Below, one piece after another: positions 16,190-28,416 of a DNA stretch of 64,000 bases. This DNA is from Rhodeus uyekii. Its lineage: Eukaryota; Chordata; Actinopteri; Cypriniformes; Acheilognathidae. The stretch lies in NCBI GenBank assembly GCA_037043235.1, contig JAWRVZ010000041.1, forward strand, positions 3,690,001 to 3,754,000, read 5' to 3'. A program made the translations under genes and the position numbers. The notes below the pieces were generated by a model, which was given only the letters and a program-made list of their open reading frames with translations, was not told the DNA's origin and made no database searches. Position 1 is the stretch's first letter, and every line of letters starts with the position of its first letter.

Positions 16190-17309
16190 TCAGCTACTAC
16201 TATCTAATATGGAAACAAGCTTAACTAATCAGTAAGTAATTGCACATTTTGGAGTGAGATAGTCCCTTATTAGGTAATCAATAGTCACTGAATGACGCTA
16301 GCCTCATAAAGAACTAACTATGAAAAATTATCACATATTATCAGTCACATATTACCAATGTGACCAATTGTCTCACTCTCAAAATGGTCATAAAATGCAT
16401 CACTAATTAATAAGTGTTACCCTGTTCTCAATTCAACATATTTGTATTGTAGAAAGAATATAATTGACATAAAAAAATTTTTTTTACATAATTTTCTACA
16501 TCAAATCTAGGCAATTAGTTTACTTTAATGGATGAAAAGTATTGAAAATGCTTTATGCAAGAGTAATTGGTGCTCAGGATGTCTTCCTCAAATATTCCAT
16601 GCCAAGCGTATCTCACTTTTTGATTGACAAGAGGAGAGCAGACTGCATCATGTTTATATTCTGTATCCTGTCAATTTGAAAGCAACTTATGTCAAGAGTT
16701 CTTGATGAGGTTTGATGGGCCTTTGCTCATAAAAGATTTATTGAACGCTGAGTGACAGGAACATTAAGAGTGTATTTACTGATAGATGTCTGCAGGAAAC
16801 TTAAATACTTTAAATATTCTATTTTTCCATTAACTACTTGAAATGAAATCTTTCAGGCATGAATATGTGCCTGTGTGAGTTTGAACAGCATGCACAATGT
16901 GTGTTTAGTGAAATCTTCCTTCCGACTGTATGTGGGCAGAATATCAGTAAATCACCCTGACATAACACACATTCTTGATCATTTGTAGGCCACACAAGAA
17001 CCCAAACCTGTATGCTGAGCAACATTTGATGTCCTGTGTTTTGAGTACAAATTTATTAGGTACAATGTTCTTTCTCTGCTTTGCTCTGTGTTTTGCTCAT
17101 AAGCTCAGGAAAGAAGAAACAGGCTGCTGATGGAACTATAATTTGCCTGTTTTGAAAGCTTCAGTGAAATGGTGAACAGCAGAATAGAGAGTACACCCTT
17201 TCTGTCACTTTGAAGGTTTGGGGCATTAGGGAAGACGTTTCGCCAAGTCCAAGCCATAAACAAATAGCTCTCTTTGAATTTTATGTGACAGTATTGAAAT
17301 TGTCAAAGG

Positions 17310-17349
<40 letters not shown>

Positions 17350-17351
17350 TG

Positions 17352-17388
<37 letters not shown>

Positions 17389-17394
17389 TATTTC

Positions 17395-17427
<33 letters not shown>

Positions 17428-17428
17428 A

Positions 17429-17479
<51 letters not shown>

Positions 17480-18930
17480 GCATATGGGTATTACAATGTA
17501 CTTCCTTTATCCTTGTAAAACAAATGGCCACAAATTCTAAATAGTGTTTTTTGAAATTCCATAAAGTGCCAAATGTTTTCTGTGATTGGTAAGAGAGGCC
17601 TATGGAGAGTTCCCATATGTGTGTGTGTACAGGTTTATGTGGGTTATGAGGACACAAATGTGTAATGGCGTGGACATTACAAAATAAACATGGTTTATGA
17701 GGACAATACCTGTGTTCACTTAAACCATATGGCTTAAAAAAAACATTAAATTGTGTTTTGTTATTGTTTTTTATTCAAGAAATGAAATGCAGAAAGTCTG
17801 TGATGGGTAGGGTTACTGTAGAAGGATAGAATGTACAGTTTGTACAGTATAAAAACCATTACGCATATGTAAACCACATATTCAAGAATATGTGTGTCAT
17901 GTGTGTGTCACACTGCCGCAATCCACTCTATATGAAAGTTAGAATCTCTTTTCCAGAAAAGCAATGTATATACACACACACCCACACAGACTGTATATGT
18001 GAAAAAATGACTGATTCTTTTGTCAACAAGACTCCATTTGCTGACAGTGATTGTTGAATGGTTTGTTTGCTTCATTGAGAATTCCAAGGCCATCACAGGT
18101 GTACACTGAAAATGGTACCCAACAGAGCATTAGAACAAAAAAAGAGTCAGATTTTGTTTTGTCTAAGCGATCGCTGTATGGATTTCATCACTGATCAGCA
18201 ATCTTTTAGGCGAGGCTAACAATGAGGAGTGGCGATATACACTGATGCAACCTTTTTCAATCTCTCTGTGTTTTATCGCAGAGCTGCTATAGTCCAGTGG
18301 ATTGACGTACATCACAATATTTAGCTGTGTCACTGCAGTTTTATCAGGATTACACATGCATTTTTCTACTCTCCCAATGCATTATTAGATCATTCACAAG
18401 CTGACTTCTAAAACATACTAATGACCGCAAAGACATTAAATTAAACTATTTTCCATCTCTACAAGTCTTTCCATCGTTATCACCATAAATCTTTAAATGT
18501 ATGCATAGGCTCTGTATAACTGAAATGGGCAGCGGACTGATATTCAGCACTTCTAAGGACAACTAAGAATATTAGTTAATGCCTGACCATAGAATGCAGT
18601 GATAGTGGTGGAATGGGAAAAACATACGTTTTTTATTTGAACTTGAGCCCTACAATTTTTAGAGCGGTGTATCATGTGTGAGATGGTGAAAAAGAGGCAA
18701 ACACTACAATCTCTACATAGTGTATGTTTACATGGTAAATCCAAACAAAGTAACGCAGTGGAATGCGCTGATTTTCCATTCGTTTTCTAAGCATGCTGTA
18801 GATGGACATCTTTGACTGCGTCTTGTGGATGACAAATTAAAAGAAATTTTAAAAAAGGTGTTGAATTTGGAACCACATACATACTATTCTTACACTCTCC
18901 CATACTGATATATAAGCATAGTATGAGTAC
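16190..18930. other. Gene-free stretch with the compound microsatellite
   Basis: Apart from the TA/TG tract at 17312-17477 I see no coding or RNA feature. Confidence 0.6.
17312..17477 (+). repeat. Compound (TA)n-(TG)n microsatellite
   Basis: Three TA blocks separated by ACTGTATG and TTATTTCAT, then (TG)23. Confidence 0.95.
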
Positions 18931-19085
18931 TGTATACCAGCCAGCAAAATTATGTTCTAATAACATTTTGCTAACGTTCCCACTAAGATCTGAAAATGTT
19001 ATTATTTCAGAATGTTCTCTGAATGTCCAAAACAAAAATTAATGCTTTTTTTTGTTTGGTCATACAAACATTAAGAGAATATTCC

Positions 19086-19877
19086 TGTCAGGGTTCTGCC
19101 ACATTCTGTCTAGTAAATTCTTGTTGTTGTGGCAGAGCTCTGACACTACCGTAATGTCTCGTGTTTGGTGTGTGTGCGTATGGATTCGACGGTTCGAGCC
19201 GTGCGCGCTCTTGTCTGTGTAATGTCTTGTGTGCGGGTTTTGATGTCTGGTCCCGATACTTTGGTCTGGTTCAGTTTCGGTTTTGCATTCGGACATTCAT
19301 AACTCGTGTGTTCGTCCTTGTCTTGAGCGCGAGCCGAGTGGTTCCTCGTTCTCGCGTGCTCTACGTTATGTGAGTGGGCGCGGTTTCGGGCTTTAGTGAA
19401 CAGGTTTCGTATTCGTGTTTTCATCGGCGGTGTGCTTTCATGTTGTGTTTGGTGTTGCACAAGCAGTTTGGCTTTCACCAGCTGCGCACCGTCTTTGTTT
19501 AATGTAAACACGTGGCGATGCACGTTCGTATTGGCTGCGTGTTCGTATCTTGTCACTGTTACCCCCTCCCTCCTCGTTTCCTTGTCATTAGTTTGATTTG
19601 TCCCAGCCATTTCCAATTAAATTACCCTTTCTCCTGTGTGTATTTAATTCCTTCATGCTTGCTGTTCTGTGTCGTGTCGTTGTCTATACTTTGTTGGTTT
19701 CTCGTGATGAGTCTTGTCCTGCCTAGTCTTGTTCAGTGTTTAGTTTTTTCAGTCAGTCTTGTTTTCTCCCTCTCGGGGGGGTTTATGTTTGGATTTTTGT
19801 TTTTGTTTCCATTTAATAAAAGCCCTAGACCCTGCAAATTGAGTCCTCGCCTTTCCCCTTTTCCCCCACTCCTGACA
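19086..19877 (+). mobile_element. Solo LTR of the same family as the young element
   Basis: 792 bp from TGTCAGGG to CCTGACA, clearly the same family as the LTRs at 27.6 and 30.3 kb but more diverged. Flanked by the 5-bp duplication ATTCC (19081-19085 and 19878-19882), so it arose by recombination between the LTRs of one insertion. It interrupts an older AACGTT-rich repeat. Confidence 0.92.
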
Positions 19878-20031
19878 ATTCCATTTCAGCATTACTATTA
19901 CATCATTCAAACATTATGGGAACGTTACTTTTGGATGTTGTCTGAACATTCTGAAACAACATTTAAAAAATGTTAGACGAACATCTAAAACGTTTCAGAA
20001 AAAAACATTTCATGAATGATGTATAAATAAC

Positions 20032-20281
20032 TGTCACACTCCACCTGTCACCTCAGCACTAAATTTCCCATCATCCTCCCTGCTCTTCACCTGCACACCC
20101 TTTCCAATCATCCACACATGGCATCACTCACCTCATCAGCTTCACCACATTTACGCCTGCTTCACTCACTTGCCCTGGTCTGGTCCCGTTTATGTTGTGT
20201 GTATTGTTTGTGTATGTTCCTTGAGAGTGGAATTAAAGTACTTTATATCAGTCATCTTTGTGTTCGCTGCAGACTGTGACA
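20032..20281 (+). mobile_element. Small solo LTR, different family
   Basis: 250 bp with inverted ends TGTCACA/TGTGACA. The flanks ATAAC and GTAAC match at 4 of 5 bases, consistent with an aged 5-bp duplication. An ATTAAA-type signal lies near 20232. It is inserted in the same older repeat as the solo LTR 150 bp upstream. Confidence 0.65.
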
Positions 20282-20394
20282 GTAACGTTTTTGTGCGTTT
20301 TGAGAACAGAACTGAACAAAGGATCTATTAATGCTACTGGAAGAATGTTTATTCATAACATTGATAGAACCTTACCAGAACGTAAGCTAAAGTA

Positions 20395-20500
20395 AGCTTA
20401 GCTAAAGCTTAAACACCAAGGTCATGGGTTCGATTCCCAGGGAAAGCAAGAACTGATTGAATTCTGCCAAATGCATAAATGTAAATGTATAAATGTAAAG
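20395..20500 (+). repeat. tRNA-derived SINE fragment
   Basis: Contains a perfect Pol III B box GGTTCGATTCC at 20427-20437, preceded by CACCAAGGTCATG and followed by CTGCCAAATGCATAAATGTAA, a tail common in cyprinid SINEs. It does not fold as a complete tRNA. Confidence 0.65.
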
Positions 20501-20530
20501 TTCTGAGAACATTTCCTGTTAGCTGGGATG

Positions 20531-22311
20531 CTAGTACACAGTTCTGGTTTCAGCAGTTGTTTATTTTCCCCTTCTACTGTGTTTTTATACAGAAACAAGG
20601 TAATCATTCTCTCTCTCTCAAATGTATTTGTTTGGATGTTTAAAACCCTGATTGATCAGAAGATTATTCATTTGGAGTTGCTCCACAGATGTCTTCTTTT
20701 TGATCTCAATAATCCAAATAATAATAATAATATTTTTTTTATCATTGTTACAATAACTCCAATAACTTACAATAACTAATTGTTAACAAATATTTATTAA
20801 TCATTCTAATATTATTAAACAATATGTCATATTTTGTTAAATGCTGATGCTCTTCAGTGTTTTATATTAATATTATGAGACGCTACAGGTTAGCTTCACC
20901 TATTCAGCCATGGAGTTTGTCCGTAGCATTTCTAATGCATCAACCACTGACAGCTCTACAGTTTATAGGTAGATGGCCTTGTGTACAATCTAATTCTTAA
21001 ATCCCAGTTTGCAAGCCAGCCAGCTGACATCTACATCCTGTATGTGCTCATAACAAATGGATTTATGAGATTACTAGCACTATTCGTCACTTATACTGAC
21101 AGGGCTGCATATGATTCATCTATAGAGAAAACACTTACATCCTCTTTTGTTATCGAAGAGAAGCTTAAACATGTAAACGACAAGCTGTATACGACCACCA
21201 GGTCTTAATATGTTACATAGCAACCTATTAATATACATAGCACACTGTATATAGCTCCTTAATTTGTGTCTGTAAATGTAATAAATGCAAATGTATGTAA
21301 ATGCACCTTTCCCCCAATGTAAATCTGATTTCTGTAAATGCAATCCCTCTCTGTGAAGAGTCGCACTTCTGAGAAAGTCCATCTTAGGCTGAAAATGAGA
21401 GCGCTGATCATTTATGATCAAACACCATTTTATCATATGGTAACACTTTCTCTGTCAGATAGGACACAAAGATACAATATGAAATTTTATTTTGCGCAAT
21501 GGACCAAAAACTATTTTGTAGCCACATTCACACTGGCTTGACAATGAAGCTAGTAATATCTTTCCCAAACAAACTGTCAAATCGATAGAGTTTCGCGCAA
21601 ATGGACCAATTTTGACTTACCATAACCTGCACATTACGGACAAAAATAAAAAGTCAGAGCAGATTATAGTCCAAGAACTGGGCAGGAAAATGTGTCTGTA
21701 TGTTCCTACAAAATGCTTAATTTTCCTCAAGAAATGTATTTATTTATTTATTTTGGTTTTTCACATATGATGCAGATTCGGCCTTGACAGTTTTGTTAGT
21801 TTCATTTGAGCATTTATATATTCAAGCTTTCACGAATAAACCTTTTAAAGGTAAAAGTAGTATACTGACTTTCAGCCAGGATCATTATTATTATTACTCG
21901 CCTTCAGTGTTCAGAGTATTTGGAAGACTTCTCTGTAGACATCAATTGAACATGGTATTGATGAAAAATTATTTGATGTTCCTCTCTTTAGCCATTTATG
22001 AATGGTTGGATGTGGTTCTGTGTATAATTCAGATTCAGTCTTTCAATATCAATCAGTGTAGATGGTGGCTAATGGTAGCTCTTCACTTTCAGTACTTTCC
22101 TTTAAAAGAGAGTTCCCTGGCTATCTGCAAGGTAATAATCTTAGGAGATCTGCATCCAAATGTATGTCAGTTTAATTGTGTAGTAAAAAATGACTAGTAA
22201 AATGACCATTTTTATGACTAGTTTATGACAAAGCCATGTGGGGGAAACAAATTCTTTTGTAGTGGGAAAATAAAACACACCCCGGCTTCTTATTGGAGGT
22301 CTGTCTTATAG
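20531..22311. other. Region upstream of the uroguanylin-like exon 2
   Basis: Exon 1 of the decayed gene should lie here. I found no ATG plus hydrophobic signal ending in a phase-0 donor that resembles the intact gene's exon 1. Confidence 0.5.
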
Positions 22312-22561
22312 GACAGTGAGTACAGTTTCTCCCTGGAGGCAGTAAAGACCCTTAAAAGACTTATGGAGTTTGACACGAGTACAAACAGACAGACCTACGG
22401 CAATTCTGCGTCCCTATGCGCCGACCCTGACCTGCCAGGAGAGTTCAGAGGGCTGCGTGAAAAAAGATGATGCTGACAAAGTCTTCCAATATCTGTTTTG
22501 GTGTGCTGAAAAATCACTGATAAACACAGAGACGTATGAGATGTTGTTAATATAATACATA

Positions 22562-22810
22562 CTACCGTTCAAATGTTGTTGGGTTTTTTGAAAGAAATTA
22601 ATACTTTTATTTAGCAAAGGTGTATTAAATTGATCAAGTATACGTATAATTTTAAGTGAAGATGTACAATGTTACAAAAAAAAAATTGGTACTCTTTTGA
22701 ACCTTCTGTCACTATATTACTGATTATTTTTACCAAAGAAACATATCCTTGGTGAGCATAAGAGACTTCTTTCAAAAACATTATTAAAAATCTTACCAAC
22801 CCCAATATAT
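22562..22810 (-). repeat. Abundant cyprinid interspersed repeat, copy 3 (partial)
   Basis: Reverse-strand text TTGGTAAGATTTTTAATA, GTCTCTTATGCTCACCAAGG and a TTGAATGGTAGTATG-like end; starts just after the decayed exon 2. Confidence 0.55.
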
Positions 22811-23194
22811 AAATTGCAAAATGACTCATGCTAAAAAAAAATATTTGAGGACTGTTAATGGAAAAACATGTTTTTCCCAACATAATGGTGCAGTTACATC
22901 ACCTGCTCGTATAGCGTAACTGACCCAACCAGCAAAAATAAGACTTCCTTGTATTAGATTCTGAATTAAGCACCAGAATGTTTGTTTTTCTTTTTCACAA
23001 GCTCAAAAGCAGAGCATGAAAGTGTGGAAGTGTGTTTCACTGGTCAGTGTAACGGTTAACAAGATTTGTTGTGGGAACGAGGCACACACAGAATTCTTCC
23101 CCCTCCGTGTGTCACAAAGAGAATGAAGAAGGTGAAAGTTCCAAAGATGATGAGTCAGAAAGGTTCCAAATAATTTTCAGCATAATTTTTGCAT

Positions 23195-23440
23195 GAATTT
23201 TCAGCATAATTACTCCAGCCTTCAGTCACATGACCCTTCATACTGATTTTACTGCTCATGAAACATGTTGAAAACAGTTGTGCTACTATTTTCCTGAAAC
23301 CATGATACATTTTCTTTTCAAGGTTCTTTGATGAAAGTTCAAAAGAACAGAATTGATTTGAAATAGAATTGTAACACTATTAAATGCCTGCTTTACTTTT
23401 GATCAAATTTGATGCATCTTTGGATTATAAATGTATTTAT
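23195..23440 (+). repeat. Abundant cyprinid interspersed repeat, copy 2
   Basis: Shares the ACTCCAGCCTTCAGTCACAT, TTGAAAACAGTTGTGCT and AAGTTCAAAAGAACAG blocks; lies in the intron of the uroguanylin-like pseudogene. Confidence 0.65.
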
Positions 23441-24129
23441 TTCTTAAAGTGATAGTAAAAATTATTTCATTAGCTACTCACCTCATGCTGTTCCAAACCT
23501 GTAAGGCTTCCCGTTCATCTTGTGAAAACATCTTCTCTCAGTTGACAGCTATGCAAATTAAACTGCATAAATGCTAAAACTAATAAAACGAATCCATATG
23601 AATTGAGCGTTTTAGTTCACATTTTTTGAAAAGACATGATGAACAGAATGAATTTAGGCTGTTATACACGTATAAACATTCATCAATGTCAGTTATGGCA
23701 AACAAAAATCCTAACATGTTTGCTTGAAGTGTAATGAGGTTCCAATGAGGTTTATTCTCATGTGTTACACAGCACATTTGAGCTTCCACAAAAAACAATG
23801 AGGTTTGTTCTTGTGCATCAAGCATGTTTGGTTGAGCTTCTGTTTATCTTCACTGATCAGTGTTTATATGCAAATAAAAGCCTAAATTTAATCTGTTCAA
23901 CATCTAAAGCAATAGAGTCTTCAGAAATGTGAAGATCGGATTCATGAGGCCTTACTGCAGACACTTCAGGGCTACGTTGTGATCCTGTCTGGGCGCAGGT
24001 TCTTCATCTGATCTGGATACAGACCGGATCCAGCTGACTGCAGTCAACCTTGGGAGAAACAGAGAGACTAATATCAGCATAGATGCCATTCTTCTTATGA
24101 TGTATTGAGAACATCAGGTGTTATGGGAA

Positions 24130-24560
24130 GTAATTAGCAAGATTTTTAAATGTATACAGTGTTTAACAGGGAGCCAATGTAGTGTTGACAGAACTGGGCT
24201 AATATGGTTGCACTTCCTGGCTCAAGAACTCTAGCTGCTACGTTTTGAACCAGCTGGAGTTTGTTAACTAAGCATGCAGGTCAGCCACCCAGTAGAGAGC
24301 ATCTAGTCTTGAGCTCATGAATGCATAAACCAACTTTTCCAAATGTGTCATATGTGAGAGCATATGTCGTAATTTAGATATATTTAGATATATGACATAA
24401 GACGGAAGAATGGAAGAATTTAAATGCTTTTTTGGTTTTCAAATGAAAGATTGGCATTAAAGAGCACACTCAGGTTCCTAACTGACGACAAAGACTTGAC
24501 AGAACAGCCATCGAATGTTAAACAATAGTCTAGGTTATTATGTGCAGAGGTAATTTAAGG
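24130..24560 (-). mobile_element. L2-like LINE reverse-transcriptase fragment
   Basis: The minus strand reads, across frame breaks, DGCSVKSLSSVRNLSVLFNA, LSFE, EKLVYAFMSSRLDA and NKLQLVQNVAARVL, the order of the C-terminal RT region of L2/CR1 LINEs (VRNLGV..., HAFISSRLDY, LQLVQNAAARVL). Dead; lies in the intron of the uroguanylin-like pseudogene. Confidence 0.75.
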
Positions 24561-25913
24561 AGAAAGTGTCAAGTGGATACTTAAATGAAATATAACTCGA
24601 GTAAGTGTCATGAGCTTTGAAAGAACAATCTCTGAGCAGTAAACCTGTATTTTAGGGAGGCCGATATAGATCTTGTTGTTATAGATCATAACTGTCTCTT
24701 TGTAAACACTGCTTCTCTGTGTAATGGGCCGTGTTTTTATTGCCATCTTAAAGGCTAGACTGTTTTATTGGCTGAATGTGAGAGCACTCCAGAAGTTTTC
24801 AGAGTGGATAAGTCGCATTATTATCAGCAAACATAATACAGAGTCATTAGATAGAGGAGGCTGACCTTTTTACCACTCTGTCAACAGTGGAAATCATCAG
24901 TCCTATAGATCCCTGTGAGATCTGTGCCAATGTGGCATGCACCTGTAGTTTCTCAGAACACGCTTCCAGTATCCTGCACACAGAGCCCGCAAGTTCATAT
25001 CTACATCAGAATCAGCAAACACGCATGATCACTCCACAGAACAGAAAGTAACATATAACTGGGTAAAAGATGTTACAAATTATATTTTACACAAAAAAAC
25101 AAATAGTTTTTAAGCCTTTCATAAAATATTTGGGTCACATGGTACCAATCCTTTTTTTTTATACAAAGAAACAAAATTTGTTTTTTTTATGGAGATACTG
25201 CCCCCTAGTGAATATTAAAAATATTATTATTAATACAAACACTTCCTTTGCTTCCTTTGCTCCTTTGCTCCTAGAGATCTACCTTCCTGTGAATGTCACA
25301 TCCAACCCTGATCAAACACAGCTGAAGCAGCTAATTAAGATCTTCAGGTGCACTTGATAATTACAGAGTTAATTAAGAAACACATGAATTGCGTCGCTTC
25401 ACTGCCATTGACAAATCGCCTGGGTCCGAAACTGCATAATCTCTTGGGTAGGTACTTATTTTGAATTAATAATTACTGTGAGATCGTTTAAAAAGTACAT
25501 TCAATATAGTGTAATCTGTATCCACTACATTCGTCATGCTGTCATAATCATGTGACCTACTAGCATCAGTTGTGTCGCTTCACTGTCCTTCACAAATCCT
25601 CTCCCGTGGACTCATGGGACAGAAAAGTGTCCATCGTATGCACACTTGAGAATCTCTCTGGGTACTTATAGCCTAACCTTTTTATAAAAACTGTGAATTT
25701 GGACATACTACTTTTGTGACATACCATTTTGCGCTTAGATTATGGCAGGGGAGTTGGCAATTTCAGACGCAGCCATACTCTCCCGTGGCATCATGGGATA
25801 ATAAACTGTCCATCACAACAAAATCTCACCAGAGGTAGTAAGTCATCCATGTACTTTTTGCATACTCTTTTGAGTACTGTGGATTCAGATATAGTACTAC
25901 TCTTGTCATATAA

Positions 25914-25916
<3 letters not shown>

Positions 25917-25967
<51 letters not shown>
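25917..25967. repeat. (TA)n tract abutting the mariner-type MITE
   Basis: About 25 TA units; the MITE at 25968 inserted at its edge. A shorter tract (26619-26643) sits just after the MITE, so the insertion split one microsatellite. Confidence 0.93.
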
Positions 25968-25970
<3 letters not shown>

Positions 25971-26611
25971 TGGTACCTCGAGATACGAAATTAATCCGTT
26001 CCGAGGCGGCCTTCGTATAATTAGTTTTTCTTATCTTGGAACACATTTTACATGTAAAATGGCTAATCCATTCCAAGCCCTCCGAAAACACCCCATTAAA
26101 TTTCATAATAAAGCTAAATTGACCTATAAACAATAAAATAACGTAAAATGTCGAAGCTTACCTTTCGAGTGAGGCTATCTCCGAAAGTGGCGGCAGAGGT
26201 GGAGGAGGACAAACGGCAGATAAAGTACGTAAGTACGTACACTTAACTTTACGAAAACACATAAAAAAATATAAAATTTCGGGTGCGGAGTGGCAGAGCT
26301 AAAGCATGCCAGCACGTACGTATAGAAGATGCACGATGGGAGGGATGCTGTCCAATTAGAGAGAAGGATCTCATGGCTTGGCTAGCATCAGGAACCAATG
26401 GGAGAGCAGGAGGATCGTGGCAGGTCTACTATAACTAAGATGGCGGCGTGCGGCGCGAGTTTCAAAATTGTTATGGGGCGAATCTCGGACTTTCAGAAAC
26501 CTTTCGTATCTTGAAAACTTTTCGTATGTAGAGCAGTAAAAATTTTCGTCTTTGCTTTCGTAACTTGGATTTTTCGTAAGTTGAGCCTTTAACGTCTCTT
26601 GAGGTACTACT

Positions 26612-26612
<1 letters not shown>
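25968..26612. mobile_element. TA-flanked mariner-type MITE
   Basis: 645 bp with inverted ends CAGTGGTACCTCGAGATACG and, on the other strand, CAGTAGTACCTCAAGAGACG, bordered by TA on both sides. The subterminal CTTACGAAA-type motifs recur at both ends. No transposase frame. Confidence 0.82.
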
Positions 26613-26646
<34 letters not shown>

Positions 26647-27592
26647 GTATATGTGTATGTATATAGTTTTTTCCTGTATAGTAGAAAAGTATGAAATTAA
26701 ATATATTTCTATGTATTCGCAGTACAAAGGTGACCGTGACATGAAAGCCAATATAAGTTATATATTATACATTTAAGTCTTTATTGTTGTTTACTCATAA
26801 TTGTACATATTAATTGCTATTTTGTAGAATAATTTTAATTATGTTAAACTGTCTGGATATATTAATCTGGATTATGGAATAATTTGAAGTTAACATTTTA
26901 AAATCACAATCATCTTTCAAAGCCAAGCTTCTTTAATGTTATCTGCTTTGTAAACTTTTACACAGCAGTAAGAGTTTGCTGATAAAATATCATTTAATTT
27001 CAACAGTGAGTATTCTTATGTTTACTATCACTACTACTTATATTAATACTACTTCTACTATTATAAGCTAAACAAAATGCATTTAACTGTCTCTTACACT
27101 AGAGGACAGCACTGTCCCATATAACGTTTTGGTCTTTCATTGCTGTCCAGCACTATTGAATATTAAAAACAGATGTTCCATAGTATAAATGTTAAGCACA
27201 TTTCCTTCAGGCAAGCACTTTTCTTTGTTTATAGCATCTAAATATCTTAAGCTGTAGGTTATGAACACATAATACTTGGCTGGACCGAGTTGCTCCATCT
27301 CTTTGGTAAAAGTCCATGTATTTTTGTGTACTTGAGAAACAGATGTACAATATTTGTTTTCACATCTCGTGATTTCAGTGTTTATTGAAGCACATTTTCA
27401 TAAACAACACGCGCCGCACAATTCATAACATACTAATATGAAACATACTCAAAAAGACATTTCATTTGTAAAGACTGAACACGTGTCTGCTCGAATCTTC
27501 CAGAAATGCTAAATGCATTGACTACGTACAACCCATCAGTCTGTGCAGTTTAAAGCTCACATCAGATCAACAGAATCAAGAGGCAACGGTTC

Positions 27593-28382
27593 TGTCAGGG
27601 TTCTGCCACATTCGGTCTAGTAGTCATTTCTTGGTTTTGTGGCAGAGCTCTGACACTACCGTTATGTCTCGTGTTTGGTGTGTGTGCGCACGGCGTCGAG
27701 GATTCGAGCCGCGCGCGCGCTTGTCTGTGACGTCTTTCGTACGAGTTATGATGTCCGGTCCCGATACTTGGGTCTAGTTCAGTTTCGGTTTTGGATCGGG
27801 ATTCGGGCATTCGTAACTCGTGTGTGTTAGTCCTTGTCGTGAGCTCGTGAGAACTCGTTCTTGCGAGCTCTACGTTATGTGAGTGGGCGCGGTTTCAAGC
27901 CTTGCGCGAGCCGCGCCTCCTCTCGTCCGTGTGTTTATGTTTGGCACGCGGTTCGCATCCAATCGGCCGCGTGCTTTGTTTTCTGTCACGCGCAGTTTGG
28001 CTGTCGCCAGCTGCACGTCGTCTTTGTCTCGTCAGTGTGTAACCCTCCCACCTTGTTTCCCTGCTTTAGTTTGATTTGTTCCCAGCTGTGTCTTATTCAA
28101 TTAACGTTCCTCATGTGTGTATTTAATCCATCCGTGTCTGTTGTCTTGTGCTGGTTTATCGTCGGTTATAGGTTGTGTTCATGTTCCTGTGTCAAGTGTC
28201 TAGTGTCTAGTGTCTAGTCTCTAGTCTAGTATCAAGTTCAAGTCCAAGTCCTAGTCCTAGTCTAGTCTTGTTTTCCCCCTCGGGGTGGTTTTTGTTCAGT
28301 TTTGTTTCCATTTTGTTATTAAAAATCCCCATTCACGTCTGCATCCTTGAGTCCTCACATCTTCCTTCAACACATCCTGACA
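27593..28382 (+). repeat. 5' LTR of the young element
   Basis: Inverted ends TGTCAGG/CCTGACA; carries the extra 7-bp unit in the (GTCTAGT)n stretch near 28200-28220. GC-rich middle with CpGs, in contrast to the host AT-rich flank. Confidence 0.95.
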
Positions 28383-28416
28383 GAATAAACCAGCCATAAG
28401 AGGACTCAGCAGAGAA

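Larger units (their letters stand above)
18935..20530. repeat. Older AACGTT-rich interspersed repeat, broken by two solo LTRs and a SINE
   Basis: Begins CCAGCCAGC near 18937 and ends GTTAGCTGG near 20527; contains TGCTAACGTTCCC, GGGAACGTTACTTTTGGATG and similar blocks. A related copy is at 31610-31815 (GCGAACGTTACTTTC, ...GAGAACCAGCC). Probably a non-autonomous DNA transposon. Confidence 0.5.
22312..24946 (+). pseudogene. Uroguanylin-like gene remnant (exons 2 and 3), tandem paralogue of the guanylin gene
   Basis: Exon 2 starts after an acceptor at 22310-22311 in phase 0, as in the intact gene, and reads DSEYSFSLEAVKTLKRL, then LCADPDLPGEFRG. At 22453-22456 two bases are missing: reading CTGCGT as CT..TGCGT restores the second prosegment cysteine and continues CVKKDDADKVFQYL. 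Without that the frame stops within five codons. No GT donor exists at the position required by the phase-1 acceptor. Exon 3 begins at 24888 after CAACAG with two bases of a split codon, exactly as in the intact gene, and reads PIDPCEICANVACTC. The N-V-A-C core is uroguanylin-like, but the glycine before the last cysteine is absent and there is no stop directly after it; the frame runs on to about 25050. Exon 1 was not found. The long intron 2 holds repeats and an L2-like LINE fragment. Alternative: assembly errors in a live gene. Confidence 0.82.

Noticed and set aside
19146..19616. 156-codon minus-strand frame
   Set aside because: Lies wholly inside the solo LTR; parallel frames appear in the other LTRs only because the sequence is shared.
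20395..20500. Possible tRNA gene because of a perfect B box
   Set aside because: No matching acceptor stem or anticodon arm, and the tail is that of a SINE.
21784..22197. Possible exon 1 of the uroguanylin-like gene (TVLLVSF near 21787)
   Set aside because: The resemblance to the intact signal peptide is only a few residues, there is no ATG at the right place and no hydrophobic continuation.
27861..28217. 118-codon frame repeated at 30567-30923
   Set aside because: LTR sequence duplicated by retrotransposition; frame conservation reflects recent copying, not selection.
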